Positions 1-9,254 of a DNA stretch of 47,683 nucleotides are shown here, in pieces. Numbering within the stretch: the first letter of the stretch is position 1; each line of letters starts with the position of its first letter. This stretch comes from an uncultured Lachnospiraceae bacterium. Lineage in GTDB: Bacteria; Bacillota; Clostridia; Lachnospirales; Lachnospiraceae. A program made the position numbers and the translations under genes. Location: NCBI GenBank assembly GCA_947172705.1, contig CAMWCA010000024.1, forward strand, positions 1 through 47,683. The letters run 5' to 3'. The notes below the pieces were generated by a model, which saw nothing but the letters and a program-made list of their open reading frames with translations, was not told the DNA's origin and made no database searches.

Positions 1-1185
1 CCTCATGTGTGGAATTACGAGCAGACAGTGGCCTTTTTGTTTCCGGAACTGGAAAAAACCATGCGGAATGTGGAGTTTTTGCAGGAGACAGATGAAGAAG
101 GATGTATGTCCACCAGAATGTTTTCCGTGTTTGATCAGGAGAGGTATAAAATGGTGCCGGCATGTGACGGAGAGCTCGGAAGCATTGTACGAATTTACCG
201 GGATTTTAAAAATCTGGGGGATATGGAGTTTTTAAGGAAAATCTGGCCAAAAGCATCTGCCGCAATGGATTATTCCATGCGACAGTGGGATTTGGATCAT
301 GACGGCGTACTGGACGGACAGCAGAATACTACCTACGATATAGAATTTTACGGACCCAATCCCATGACAGACAGTATTTTTCTTGCAGCTCTTAAGTGCT
401 GCGTGGAGATGGCGGATATTTTAGGGGATATTTCCCGTAAAGATAAGTATGAAGAAGTATTCCAAAAGGGAAAACTGCGGGCGGATGAATTAATGTTTAA
501 CGGCGAATATTACATTCAGGTGCAGGAGGAAATTGATAAATATAAATATCAATTTGGCAAAGGGTGCCTTTCCGATCAGCTTTTGGGGCAGTTCCTTGCT
601 CATATGGCAGGAATTGGCGATATCCTGCCAAAAGAACATATCAAATCCGCAATGCAAGCAGTTTTTAAATATAATTATATGACAGATTTTTACCATACGG
701 ACTCGGTGCACAGAGCTTATGCCTTAAATGAAGAGCGCGGACTGGTGATTGCCACATGGCCAAAGGGCGGACGCCCCAAATTTCCCTTATCCTATGCGGG
801 AGAAGTGTGGACGGGAATAGAATATGAAACTGCGGTAAATTTAATTTATGCAGGCTGTCTCGAAGAAGGGCTTACCATAGTAAAGTCGGTGCGTGACCGC
901 TACGACGGATATAAAAGAAATCCTTTCAGCGAAGTGGAGTCAGGGCATCACTACAGCAGGGCAATGGCAAGCTGGGGGCTGCTGAATGCATTGTTAGGGC
1001 AAGAAAGCGACATGTACAGGAACACTTTAAGCTTTCATCCGGTGATGGATGAAGAACTGTCCAGCTTCTTTATCTGCGGAAAAGCATGGGGCGTGTACAG
1101 TCAAAAGAAGGTAAACGGGAAACTGGAAAAAACAATTGATGTACTCTATGGAACACTGGACGGCATTACCACGACATTATCGTAG
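1..1185 (+). CDS. GH116-family glycosidase (C-terminal part, 5' truncated by window)
   Basis: The frame is open from the first base, so the gene begins before the window; about 394 C-terminal residues are present. They carry the hallmarks of the GH116 (glucosylceramidase-like, DUF608) catalytic (alpha/alpha)6 barrel: HVWNYEQ at the very start, then DGELGSIVRIYRDF, WDLDHDGVLDG and TTYDIEFYG. In characterised GH116 enzymes a Glu of the HVWNYE type motif and an Asp of the TYD type motif act as nucleophile and acid/base; I infer the same roles here. The expected role is hydrolysis of beta-glucosides or beta-xylosides inside the cell. It is followed 40 bp later by a sugar-binding lipoprotein and two permeases, so it probably processes the imported glycoside. 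Substrate cannot be told from the sequence. Confidence 0.85.
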   Translation, partial: PHVWNYEQTVAFLFPELEKTMRNVEFLQETDEEGCMSTRMFSVFDQERYKMVPACDGELGSIVRIYRDFKNLGDMEFLRKIWPKASAAMDYSMRQWDLDHDGVLDGQQNTTYDIEFYGPNPMTDSIFLAALKCCVEMADILGDISRKDKYEEVFQKGKLRADELMFNGEYYIQVQEEIDKYKYQFGKGCLSDQLLGQFLAHMAGIGDILPKEHIKSAMQAVFKYNYMTDFYHTDSVHRAYALNEERGLVIATWPKGGRPKFPLSYAGEVWTGIEYETAVNLIYAGCLEEGLTIVKSVRDRYDGYKRNPFSEVESGHHYSRAMASWGLLNALLGQESDMYRNTLSFHPVMDEELSSFFICGKAWGVYSQKKVNGKLEKTIDVLYGTLDGITTTLS

Positions 1186-1225
1186 AAGATGAGGAATCGT
1201 AAGATTCAGAATGGAGGAAGGTTGA

Positions 1226-2617
1226 ATGAGAAAAACAGGATTAATGAAAAAGGCAATCAGCATATTAAGCATAGCAGCGCTGCTTTTAGCGTCAGGCTGT
1301 GGTGCAAAGCAGACAGAGCCGGAAGGCAGTCAGTCACAGGATAGTGTAGACGGGGCAGTCCAGGAGGAGCAAAGCGCCTCAGAAAATGAAAAAAACGCGG
1401 GGCAGGAAGCAGGTACTCAGGAGGTCACCATTCATTTTTCAGAGCATGTTGCCAATATTGAAGCACAGGAGCCTCATATGATGAAGATTATTCAGGCTTT
1501 TGAAGAGACTTATCCCAATATTCACATTGAAATTACGGGAAAAGAAGTTTCCGAACATAATACCCAGATGACGCTGCTTGCAGGAGAAAATAATCTGCCG
1601 GATATTTTCTGGCTGGAACAGACGCCGGCAAAGGAATTTGCCCAAAACGGATATCTTTATGACCTGACGGACGCATTAAACGACTATGGCATTAATAACA
1701 GCCTGCTTCCCGGGCTGGTAAACTCCTGTACGGTAGATGGCAGGGATTACGGGGTTCCAAGTGAAGTTATGATGGTAGGTTTTTTCTATAATAAAGAACT
1801 GTTCGAGCAGGCAGGAATCGAAAAAGCGCCTGTTACCTACGAAGAGTTTACAGATGCGGTTAATAAGCTGAAAAGCAGTGGAATTGTTCCTTTGACTGTA
1901 GGCGCGCAGGATAATTACAGTATCTGGGCTTTTGAGACTATGCTTGCAAGATACGGATTCTTTGAGAAGCTGGAAGACTTAAATGCAGGAAATGTAGAAT
2001 GGACAAATGACGATTTCATTCATTATTTTGAAAAAGTAGAAGAAATGCGGGATAACGGCACCTTCACGGAAGACATTGCTAACATTGGCTACTTTGAGGC
2101 AAAGGAACGTTTCCTTGGCGGAAATGCGGCAATGTTTAACACAGGCGCATGGGATATCGGGGATTTTGAAAATAGTGATATGGCACAGAACATTGGATTT
2201 TTCTGGGGACCGACCTTTTCAGACAGTGAATATCCTCAGCAGATCGGCATTAAGGCATCCGGCGGTGTGTATGTAGTATCTGCAAAAGCCGCTGAAGATC
2301 CTGCACTTTTAGACGCGGTTATGAAGTTCTGGCAGTTTTATTATGGAGAAGAGGGAACCAGAATTATTGCGGAAGATACCTCTGCATTGCCCTGCTCCCA
2401 ATATAATGGTACCATAGATACACAGGCACATCCGGTTTTAGCAGCTATGATTACAGCATTAAATGACGACTGGGATGCGGTAACAGAACCTTTTAATTCT
2501 ATGTCAACTACAGTAGCTTATGGATACTTTGATGCAACCTTTGGAGTAATGACAGGTGTTTATACGCCACAGGAAGCAGCTCAGTATGTGGAAGATCTTC
2601 ATATGGCGGAGAGATAA
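1226..2617 (+). CDS. Sugar ABC transporter substrate-binding lipoprotein
   Basis: This is a 463-residue extracellular solute-binding protein of family 1. The N-terminus has a basic stretch, a hydrophobic core and the lipobox LLASGC, so the mature protein should be lipid-anchored at the Cys of LASGCG on the outer face of the membrane. An acidic, Gln-rich linker follows, then the periplasmic-binding fold (VTIHFSEH onward; DIFWLEQTPAKEFAQNG; GVPSEVMMVGFFYNKELF; ERFLGGNAAMFNTGAWDI), a pattern typical of maltose/oligosaccharide binders. The ATG at 1226 has GGAGG about 10 bases upstream. It lies between the GH116 gene and two permeases, which points to uptake of a glycoside or oligosaccharide. Confidence 0.93.
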   Translation: MRKTGLMKKAISILSIAALLLASGCGAKQTEPEGSQSQDSVDGAVQEEQSASENEKNAGQEAGTQEVTIHFSEHVANIEAQEPHMMKIIQAFEETYPNIHIEITGKEVSEHNTQMTLLAGENNLPDIFWLEQTPAKEFAQNGYLYDLTDALNDYGINNSLLPGLVNSCTVDGRDYGVPSEVMMVGFFYNKELFEQAGIEKAPVTYEEFTDAVNKLKSSGIVPLTVGAQDNYSIWAFETMLARYGFFEKLEDLNAGNVEWTNDDFIHYFEKVEEMRDNGTFTEDIANIGYFEAKERFLGGNAAMFNTGAWDIGDFENSDMAQNIGFFWGPTFSDSEYPQQIGIKASGGVYVVSAKAAEDPALLDAVMKFWQFYYGEEGTRIIAEDTSALPCSQYNGTIDTQAHPVLAAMITALNDDWDAVTEPFNSMSTTVAYGYFDATFGVMTGVYTPQEAAQYVEDLHMAER

Positions 2618-2620
2618 ATT

Positions 2621-3505
2621 ATGTATTGGTTAAGTACAAAGAGAGCGAAGGCATTTATGCTGCTCCCGACCCTGCTTATATACAGTATTTTTATCATTAT
2701 TCCGGTATTTATTGCGGTGTATTACAGCTTTACGGAATATACTGGTCTTGGAAAAGCAAAATTTACAGGAATCAGCAATTACATCAGAATGTTTGGAGAT
2801 AAGCTATTTCTAATTGCCCTCCGCAATACATTGCTTGTGCTGGTTTTGGGGACGGTTTTCCTCCTTGTAGGTTCTTTTCTGGTGGCGCATATCATGAATG
2901 TGAATTTTACAGGAAATGCATTTTTCAAAATGATCATCTTTGCGCCCTATGTGATTGCACCTATTATTATCGGAATTATCTGGGGATATATTCTTAACCC
3001 CAATTACGGAATGCTGAACAGCTTTTTAAGAAGCGTTGGTTTAGATGGGCTTGCAATTGAATGGATCGGCGGAACCAAGTGGTCGCCGCTGTCTTTGGCA
3101 CTGGTGTTTACCTGGCAGATGCTGGGCTTCCATGCCACCATATTTCTCTCCGGAATCAAAGCGATTCCGGGGGAAATGTATGAGGCATGCGCCATAGATG
3201 GTGCAAATGGTTTCCAGAAAGTGCTTTTTGTTACCATTCCCATGCTGAAGGAGACCATTATCATCAATACGGTTTTAATCATTACCGGTGTATTTAAAAT
3301 ATATGAGCTTGTATACCAGATGACGGGAGGCGGACCGGCGCATCAGTCGGAGCTTTTGACTTCTTATATGTACTTTACCGTCTTTACGTCCAGAAGGTAT
3401 GGATATGGCATGTCCATTGCAGTTGTTATTTTGACGCTTTCCATTATTGGCTCATTTGCCTATATCAGGATCGTGGCAAGAAAAAAGCAGGAAGGAGGCG
3501 CATAG
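2621..3505 (+). CDS. ABC sugar permease, MalF/UgpA-like
   Basis: This 294-residue inner-membrane permease has about six hydrophobic segments. The first runs from about residue 13 to 35. The EAA cytoplasmic loop that contacts the ATPase is recognisable as MYEACAIDGANGFQKVLFVTIP. It starts three bases after the binding-protein stop and is followed two bases later by the second permease, so the genes are translationally coupled. It is the first half of a CUT1-type heterodimer with the next gene. No ATPase gene is present in the visible part of the operon; a shared MsmK-type ATPase encoded elsewhere is the usual solution in Firmicutes (inference). Confidence 0.93.
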   Translation: MYWLSTKRAKAFMLLPTLLIYSIFIIIPVFIAVYYSFTEYTGLGKAKFTGISNYIRMFGDKLFLIALRNTLLVLVLGTVFLLVGSFLVAHIMNVNFTGNAFFKMIIFAPYVIAPIIIGIIWGYILNPNYGMLNSFLRSVGLDGLAIEWIGGTKWSPLSLALVFTWQMLGFHATIFLSGIKAIPGEMYEACAIDGANGFQKVLFVTIPMLKETIIINTVLIITGVFKIYELVYQMTGGGPAHQSELLTSYMYFTVFTSRRYGYGMSIAVVILTLSIIGSFAYIRIVARKKQEGGA

Positions 3506-3507
3506 AA

Positions 3508-4359
3508 ATGGAAACAGCCGTGAGAAAGAAATTTTCCATTAAAAAAGTGTTATTTTACCTGCTGATTGCAGCCATTCTTGTGATTTCCATGCTTCCCATT
3601 CTTTGGGCGGTGCTGCTTTCCTTTAAGACAAACAATGAGATTGTAAATGCGCCTTTGGCGCTGCCTGATCTCTGGAGCTTTGGGAATTACCAGCGGGCAG
3701 TTGACACCATTGATTTTGGAAGGATGTATTTTAATACGATTTTCATTGTGGTCATAGCAACGTTTTTCAGTGTGGCAATCACTTTTATGAGTTCCTTTGC
3801 CATTGCCCGGATGACTTTTAAAAGGAAAAACACAGCGGACTATCTGTACTTTTATCTGCTGATGGGAATTGCCATTCCGGTGTATGTGCTGCTTTTTCCC
3901 ATTTACCGGATCGACTCGCTGCTTGGCATTTTAGGCACCAGGCTGGGGCTTATCCTGCCCTATATTGCAGTAAATATTTCATTTAATACGTTGCTTTTCG
4001 TAGGCTTTTTAAGAGGAATTCCAGAGGAGCTTGAAGAGGCGGCAGTGATTGACGGATGCAGGCTTGTGGGGCTGTGCACCAGGGTGGTGATTCCGGTGAT
4101 GAAGCCGACCTTTGTAACGATTGTAATTTTTAATGCGGTTTATATTTATAATGAATTTCCCTTTGCATCCACCTTTATCCAAAACGACAGGTTAAATACC
4201 GTGTCGCTTATGACTTCCATGTTTAAAGGGCAGTATTCTATGGACTACAGCGGTATTATTGCTGCCAGCCTGATGATTATGCTGCCGGAATTGGTTTTCT
4301 ATGTGTTTTTACAAAAGTATATTATTGGAGGAATGACGGCGGGAGCAGTGAAAGGTTAG
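3508..4359 (+). CDS. ABC sugar permease, MalG/UgpE-like
   Basis: This is a 283-residue membrane protein with about six predicted helices. The first, residues 13-35, includes VLFYLLIAAILVISMLPIL. The EAA loop reads LEEAAVIDGCRLVGLCTRVV, and the C-terminus KYIIGGMTAGAVKG is typical of MalG-like carbohydrate permeases. It pairs with the MalF-like protein directly upstream to form the translocation channel. The gene is the last of the operon, and a hairpin terminator lies about 60 bases downstream. Confidence 0.93.
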   Translation: METAVRKKFSIKKVLFYLLIAAILVISMLPILWAVLLSFKTNNEIVNAPLALPDLWSFGNYQRAVDTIDFGRMYFNTIFIVVIATFFSVAITFMSSFAIARMTFKRKNTADYLYFYLLMGIAIPVYVLLFPIYRIDSLLGILGTRLGLILPYIAVNISFNTLLFVGFLRGIPEELEEAAVIDGCRLVGLCTRVVIPVMKPTFVTIVIFNAVYIYNEFPFASTFIQNDRLNTVSLMTSMFKGQYSMDYSGIIAASLMIMLPELVFYVFLQKYIIGGMTAGAVKG

Positions 4360-4420
4360 CTACATTTTGGTGGGTAAAAGAATGTGCAAAAGCAAGAAAA
4401 CTGTATCAAAAGAGTAAGCG

Positions 4421-4472
4421 GGAGAAGCACCAACAGATGAACTGATCATCTGAAAGTGCTTCTTTATTTTAT
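4421..4472 (+). terminator. Rho-independent terminator after sugar operon
   Basis: AGAAGCAC at 4423-4430 pairs with GTGCTTCT at 4456-4463. An inner stem CAGATGA/TCATCTG lies between the arms, and TTTATTTT follows. It separates the sugar operon from the ATPase gene. Confidence 0.8.
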
Positions 4473-4562
4473 GCTCAAAACAGTTTTATTATTGTGCAGT
4501 ATCTTCACGCATGGTAAGATGATTTCATAAAACAATGAATAATCTGTTTTGGAGAGAACTTA

Positions 4563-5282
4563 ATGAATAACCAATTTATACAAGGAGTAATGTTTGACTG
4601 GAATAAAATAAATAAGGATAGCTACTTGAAGGAAATAGAAGCATTTAAAGGTATTGAAAGACTTGATTTTAATAGCCCGATAACCTTTTTTGTCGGAGAA
4701 AACGGGAGCGGTAAATCAACATTACTGGAGGCGCTTGCAGTGGCTCATGGGTTTAATCCGGAGGGAGGAACAAAGAATTATATTTTTTCCACACATGATA
4801 CCCACTCAGAATTATGTGATGCAATAAGGATTTCAAAGGGATACAGAAGGGAAAAATGGGGGTATTTTCTCAGAGCTGAAAGCTTTTATAATGTTGCAAC
4901 CCAGGAGGAGGAATATGCAGATATCGCACATCCCTCGGCTAAATACCATGAAAAATCACATGGAGAGAGTTTTCTGGCATTAGCGCAGAATAATCTGCGG
5001 GCAAATGGTTTATATCTTTTTGATGAACCGGAAGCAGCATTATCACCGCAAAGACAGCTTACATTATTAGTGGAAATATATAGGTGTGCAAATGAAGGGG
5101 CACAGTTTTTTATAGCCACACATTCGCCCATTTTGCTGGGAATACCAAATGCAGATATATACTGTTTTGATAATGGAAGTATGCATTTATGTGAATATGA
5201 GGAAACAGAAAGCTATCAAGTTACGGAAATGTTTATAAATAACAGGCATACGTTGCTGGACAGGCTTTTAATAGAGACGTGA
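4563..5282 (+). CDS. COG3910-like predicted ATPase (ABC/SMC-type AAA)
   Basis: A 239-residue stand-alone ATPase. The Walker A motif GENGSGKST spans about residues 45-53, a signature-like SHGES lies near residue 132, Walker B is YLFDEPEAALS near 150-160, and the H-switch is ATHSP. This is the compact single-domain predicted ATPase group COG3910, related to OLD/RecF-like ABC ATPases without a nuclease domain. Its cellular role is not established. The ATG has GGAGAG 7 bases upstream. No partner gene is adjacent: the upstream operon is terminated, and the next 350 bases hold only a degraded reading frame. Confidence 0.85.
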   Translation: MNNQFIQGVMFDWNKINKDSYLKEIEAFKGIERLDFNSPITFFVGENGSGKSTLLEALAVAHGFNPEGGTKNYIFSTHDTHSELCDAIRISKGYRREKWGYFLRAESFYNVATQEEEYADIAHPSAKYHEKSHGESFLALAQNNLRANGLYLFDEPEAALSPQRQLTLLVEIYRCANEGAQFFIATHSPILLGIPNADIYCFDNGSMHLCEYEETESYQVTEMFINNRHTLLDRLLIET

Positions 5283-5453
5283 CCGTTTATAGAGAGTAAC
5301 AATAAGCTTTAAACTCCGGTATACTATATGTATCAATATTTCCAGTTAAAACATGATTAAAGTTTTGTTTGCTATAGGGATATTATATATATAACAATTA
5401 GAACATTGATCGGGGACAGAACGCGGATAAATATGTAAGGGAGTTGAGGGATA

Positions 5454-5661
5454 ATGACAGGTTTTAAAAGAGTATTAAATGCGATATGTTCTTTACAAAT
5501 GATAAATAGCTTCGACAAGAAAAGGAACTTCCGTGTATGACGATAGAGGATATATAATTATTGCAAAAGTTTATGGTAAAATGGTAAGGGGAGGAGCACC
5601 ATATCATAAAACAAGGGTAGTGGGGGAGGCAAATGAAAATGTTTTTATATCATTATTATGA
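5454..5661 (+). pseudogene. Degraded reading frame of unknown family (frameshifted)
   Basis: Between the ATPase and the next gene is a 350-base stretch with no intact gene. An ATG at 5454 preceded by GGGAGTTGAGGGATA opens a 28-codon frame starting MTGFKRVLNAICSLQ. It stops at 5540. One base out of phase, a second frame with convincing codon usage (VYDDRGYIIIAKVYGK, then GGAPYHKTRVVGEANEN) runs to a stop at 5661, past the start of the next gene. I read this as one short gene broken by a frameshift, but I do not recognise the family and cannot exclude chance. Confidence 0.35.
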
Positions 5662-6178
5662 TGCATCCATGAAACCGTTTCAAAATTTATCAGATATTCC
5701 TATTGATGAAGCAAAAAAGATCTTAATGGATATTGCAATAAAAAAGCCAAATACTCAGTGTGCAAAAAGGGCAGACGAATACATGGAATTAAGACATTAT
5801 TATGAAAATATCTTAAGACATGAATTTATTAAAAAGGGTGGAAATGTCGATAGAGAAGTACCGCATTATATGGTAGTTGGGCAAAGCCTGTGGTTGGCTT
5901 CCTGGTTTGAAAATAGTGCTTTTATTAAAATCAATATAGAAGAATTTGATAAAAGCACTATTTCTTTTACATATGGAGATTCACATCCGACTTTCAGTAA
6001 AAAAGTTAATGATGGAAAGGAATACCGAAAAAAACTTTATACTTATGATGAAATATTAGGAATAATAGCAAAATACGGCTATCCACAGGATTGGAATAAT
6101 AATGGAATGTATGGACCTGAAAGATATATTGAGGCTCATATTTGGAGTGATGATGTGATAGGAAAATATATACATTGA
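5633..6178 (+). CDS. Conserved hypothetical protein (181 aa)
   Basis: A soluble 181-residue protein with no signal peptide or membrane segment. The start ATG has GGGGGAGG close upstream. It begins YHYYDASMKPFQNLSD and contains a His/Tyr-rich core (PHYMVVGQSLWLASWFEN; TFSYGD-like TYGDSHPTFSKKVNDGKEY; PERYIEAHIWSDD). I recognise this as a widespread clostridial hypothetical family but know no function for it. It is AT-rich like its neighbours, and a GNAT acetyltransferase starts 29 bases downstream, probably in the same transcript. Confidence 0.75.
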   Translation: MKMFLYHYYDASMKPFQNLSDIPIDEAKKILMDIAIKKPNTQCAKRADEYMELRHYYENILRHEFIKKGGNVDREVPHYMVVGQSLWLASWFENSAFIKINIEEFDKSTISFTYGDSHPTFSKKVNDGKEYRKKLYTYDEILGIIAKYGYPQDWNNNGMYGPERYIEAHIWSDDVIGKYIH

Positions 6179-6207
6179 CGTTTTTATGAATTGCGGAGGA
6201 CAGGAAA

Positions 6208-6783
6208 ATGGTATTTAAAGAGAAGAAAGTAAATTTGAAAGATGGTCGCATCTGCACGCTTCGATCTGTTGAGGCAAAAGATGCAGAAGATATGATAGAA
6301 TATCTTCGAATGGTATCTTCGGAGACTCCATTCCTTCTCAGAAATGGGGATGAGGTTACCTATACCGTTGAAGCAGAGGAACAACTTCTGAAAAATAAAA
6401 GAAATGCGCCTCGTGAGATAATGATGGTGGCGGAGGTGGAAGGTATGATTGCAGGAAATTGCGGGATAGTATCTATTGGCAGTTTGCGGCGTGTTTATCA
6501 TAGATGCGGCTTTGCGATAGCGCTTAAGAAAGATTATTGGAGCCTTGGTATTGGTTCTGCAATGATGGAGTATGCTTTTTATCTTGCAAAAGAAATGGGA
6601 TATGAACAGGCTGAACTGGAAGTGGTTGAAGGGAATACCAGGGCAAAAAATTTATATGAGCGATTTGGATTCAGGGAAACAGGGAAAAATTTCCGTGCGC
6701 TTAAATATGATGATGGCAGTTATAGAGACGAGTACAAAATGGTAAAGATTTTGACTTTCATGGACAACTACAGACCTAAATAA
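6208..6783 (+). CDS. GNAT-family N-acetyltransferase
   Basis: A 191-residue GNAT protein. The acetyl-CoA pyrophosphate loop is seen in YWSLGIGSAMMEYAF (the Q/RxxGxG-type motif), followed by the conserved helix and the NLYERFGFRETGK motif near the C-terminus. The order MVAEVEGMIAGNCGIVSIG, then RCGFAIALKKDYWSLGIG, is typical of RimJ/RimL-like or SpeG-like acetyltransferases. Substrate is unknown. The start ATG has GGAGGACAG 7 bases upstream. Confidence 0.88.
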   Translation: MVFKEKKVNLKDGRICTLRSVEAKDAEDMIEYLRMVSSETPFLLRNGDEVTYTVEAEEQLLKNKRNAPREIMMVAEVEGMIAGNCGIVSIGSLRRVYHRCGFAIALKKDYWSLGIGSAMMEYAFYLAKEMGYEQAELEVVEGNTRAKNLYERFGFRETGKNFRALKYDDGSYRDEYKMVKILTFMDNYRPK

Positions 6784-6831
6784 AGAAAGATCAGGAGTTG
6801 GTGAGGAGAATGCTATGGAGGTATCATCAAT

Positions 6832-7264
6832 ATGATCGATTTAAAAGATAAGAAAAACTGTCCTACTATTGAGATGATAAGCGAATATGTTGGAAATCCT
6901 GTTTTTATGCAATTTTGTTTAGAAATTAAAAACACATATAAATGCATTGAAAAAATAGAATACAGTTCATGTAGTTGGGAAAAGGGCTGGAATATAAAAT
7001 TTAAAAAGGCTGGAAAGACATTATGTACTGTTTATCCCCATGAATTTTTTTTTTACGATTATGATTGTTATAGGTACAAAAGAAAAAGCGCTTGTTGAGG
7101 CAATATTGCCGGAATGCACGATGGAATTATCTGATATATATAATCAAACAAAGGAAGGAAACGGACAGAGATGGTTAATGATTGACTTAGAGGATCAAGG
7201 AAGCTTGTATAACGATGTTTTGCGTTTAATTCAAATTCGTAGAAATTGGAATAAAGTAGTATAA
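6832..7264 (+). pseudogene. DUF3788-family gene, frameshifted at a 10-T run
   Basis: Two overlapping frames together make one DUF3788-like protein. The first (from ATG 6832 with GGAGG upstream) encodes MIDLKDKKNCPTIEMIS through LCTVYPHEFFF. It then runs out of phase and stops at 7098. The second frame continues as TIMIVIGTKEKALVEAILPE through GQRWLMIDLEDQG to the stop at 7264. The junction is a run of ten T at 7045-7054. Nine Ts would join the two into an intact protein of about 143 residues, close to family length. It may be a real inactivation, a phase-variable tract or a sequencing error; the sequence alone cannot decide. The function of DUF3788 proteins is not established. Confidence 0.8.
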
Positions 7265-7341
7265 AAACTAAAAAAAAATATGTAAATGACGATATAGTAT
7301 AAAAGATTATCAGGATACCAGAATAAGAAAGGATGGGGGTT

Positions 7342-8082
7342 ATGGTACAAGTAGGAGCTTATCAGCAGACGGCAGGGTATTACAATAATACGACAGATAA
7401 AAAGGGAAAGCAGCAAACAAGCCGCCTGGCAGAGCCTGAAAAGACGAAGGCAGCCGGATATGCGGATAAAGTGAAGGAACAGACACTTTCCCAAAAGGCG
7501 CAGGAGGTTTTAAAACGGCTCAGGGAAAAATATGGCGATATGGATTTTATGGTGGCGGATTTTAAAAATGCGGAGGAGGCAAGATCCGCTCTTTCTAAAG
7601 GAACAAAAGAATTTTCAGTTCTCTTTTCCAGTGAAGAACTTGAGAAGATGGCTTCTGATGAAAAGTATCTGAATGAGAAAATGAGAGGGATAGAAGGCGC
7701 TGTCCATATGTCCGATGAGATCAACCGGAAGTATGGATTTGAGCGGGCTTTTGGCAAGGAGGGTACAGCAGACACTGAGATAACCCGGATTGGCATTGCT
7801 TTCAATGATGATGGTACAACAAGTTTCTTTGCAGAACTGGAAAAATCAAGTGCGAAACAGAGAGAGCGCATTGAGGAAGCCAGAGAGGAAAAGCGTGCAG
7901 AGGAGAAGAATGCCGGGAAAGAGCTTCAAAGTTATGTAAAGAGCGGCGCAGATACCAAACGGACAGTTGTTCAGGCAGGCAGTATGGAAGAATTGCTTGA
8001 GAAAATAAGCGCCGTGAATTGGGATAAGATCAGGGCAGGGCAAATATCAGAAAACGGCAGCAGATTTGATTATAGCGTATAG
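7342..8082 (+). CDS. DUF6033-family protein
   Basis: A hydrophilic 246-residue protein rich in Glu and Lys. It has no signal peptide, and residues about 170-210 (KQRERIEEAREEKRAEEKNA) look helical or coiled. It matches the architecture of DUF6033 proteins found in Lachnospiraceae: an N-terminal VQVGAYQQTAGYY, a middle VLKRLREKYGDMDFMVADF and a C-terminal IGIAFNDDGTTSFFAELE. I choose the ATG at 7342, which has AAGGATGGGGG at good distance, over the in-frame ATG at 7333 that touches its ribosome site. A strong hairpin terminator follows. Function is unknown. Confidence 0.75.
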   Translation: MVQVGAYQQTAGYYNNTTDKKGKQQTSRLAEPEKTKAAGYADKVKEQTLSQKAQEVLKRLREKYGDMDFMVADFKNAEEARSALSKGTKEFSVLFSSEELEKMASDEKYLNEKMRGIEGAVHMSDEINRKYGFERAFGKEGTADTEITRIGIAFNDDGTTSFFAELEKSSAKQRERIEEAREEKRAEEKNAGKELQSYVKSGADTKRTVVQAGSMEELLEKISAVNWDKIRAGQISENGSRFDYSV

Positions 8083-8085
8083 CAT

Positions 8086-8126
8086 TTAGCAAGCGGTTTC
8101 TTAACAGGAGCCGCTTGCTAAATTTT
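8086..8126 (+). terminator. Rho-independent terminator
   Basis: An 11-bp perfect stem TTAGCAAGCGG (8086-8096) / CCGCTTGCTAA (8111-8121) is followed by TTTTAT. It begins just after the DUF6033 stop codon. Confidence 0.85.
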
Positions 8127-8205
8127 ATGAACTTTTATTCATATTGTGTTATAATGAGTTCACTTGTTATAAACCCGATGTTTGCAAGGGGGAGCGGAGA
8201 ACTTT

Positions 8206-8775
8206 ATGAAAAAAGATCGTATAGAAAGATGTTCATGGGCAACTACAGACTTATACAAGGAGTATCATGACAAGGAGTGGGGGAACCCTGTCCATGATGA
8301 TGATATATTATTTGAAATGCTGATACTGGAAGGGATGCAGGCAGGATTGTCGTGGCTGACAGTATTAAACAAAAGAGAATCATTCAGAGAGGCATTTGAC
8401 AAGTTTGATTGCAGAAAAATAGCAGGATATGACGAAGCGAAAATTGAGGAATTGATGCAGAATGAAAAAATCATTCGTAACAGATTAAAGATCAGGTCGG
8501 CGATAGTCAATGCGCAGCAGTTTATGAAAGTACAGGAAGAATACGGCAGTTTTGATTCTTTTATATGGTCTTATGTTGATTATAAACCCATTCACAATCA
8601 TTTTAACAGTGTAGATGAATTACCTGCAAGGACATTGCTTTCCGACCGAATTAGCAAGGATTTGAAAAAGCGTGGATTTAAGTTTGTCGGCAGCACAATT
8701 ATATATGCCTATATGCAGGCGATTGGGATCGTGAATGACCACGTAAAGGGATGCTATTTATATGTGGAAGAATAA
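8206..8775 (+). CDS. tag: DNA-3-methyladenine glycosylase I
   Basis: A 189-residue base-excision repair enzyme that removes 3-methyladenine from alkylated DNA. The zinc-binding residues typical of TagI are all visible: Cys9 in RCSW, His21 in YHDKEWG, and the C-terminal His and Cys in DHVKGC. The core EMLILEGMQAGLSWLTVLNK and the FKFVGSTIIYAYMQAIG region match the family. Length agrees with the usual 185-195 residues. The start is ATG 8206 with GGGGGAGCGGAG upstream. A TATAAT at about 8149 could be the -10 of its own promoter. Confidence 0.95.
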   Translation: MKKDRIERCSWATTDLYKEYHDKEWGNPVHDDDILFEMLILEGMQAGLSWLTVLNKRESFREAFDKFDCRKIAGYDEAKIEELMQNEKIIRNRLKIRSAIVNAQQFMKVQEEYGSFDSFIWSYVDYKPIHNHFNSVDELPARTLLSDRISKDLKKRGFKFVGSTIIYAYMQAIGIVNDHVKGCYLYVEE

Positions 8776-8837
8776 TTGATCAAAAATATTCATTTGCAGG
8801 GAAACTGCCTGTAAAAAATTGATGGAGGAAAAGTATT

Positions 8838-9098
8838 ATGAGGAGAAACTTAAATGGGGCAATTCAGTTGAATGATAAGCAAAAGAAGGAGCTTGCCAGC
8901 GAGATAAAAGCATTTTATCTGGATGTTCGCGGAGAGGAGATCGGGATTATTGAGGAACAGCAGTTGCTTGATTTATTTTGCGAGCATTTGGCGCCAATGG
9001 TTTATAATAAGGCGCTGGATGACGCCATGCGCTGGTTAAAAGGGCAGGCGGAAAATATTGAAGTCGATTATTACACATTGTACAGAAATACGCAATAA
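8838..9098 (+). CDS. DUF2164-family small protein
   Basis: An 86-residue soluble protein with ATG 8838 and GGAGG about 10 bases upstream. Its order of motifs matches DUF2164: IQLNDKQKKELASEIKAFYL, then an acidic helix (GEEIGIIEEQQLLDLFCEHL), then APMVYNKALDDAMRWLK. Function is unknown. It sits 62 bases after the glycosylase gene and may be cotranscribed with it. Confidence 0.85.
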   Translation: MRRNLNGAIQLNDKQKKELASEIKAFYLDVRGEEIGIIEEQQLLDLFCEHLAPMVYNKALDDAMRWLKGQAENIEVDYYTLYRNTQ

Positions 9099-9254
9099 AC
9101 TATTTTGACTTATTGGCGGAGTATTTTATCGGGAATTTACCAAATTCAATGGATTTACCGGGCAAACAACCCTTGAATACGAGGGGTATCCCAGATGCTG
9201 GAGATAACATTATAATCGAATATAAAAATCGGGATTGATGGAGGACGAAATTAT

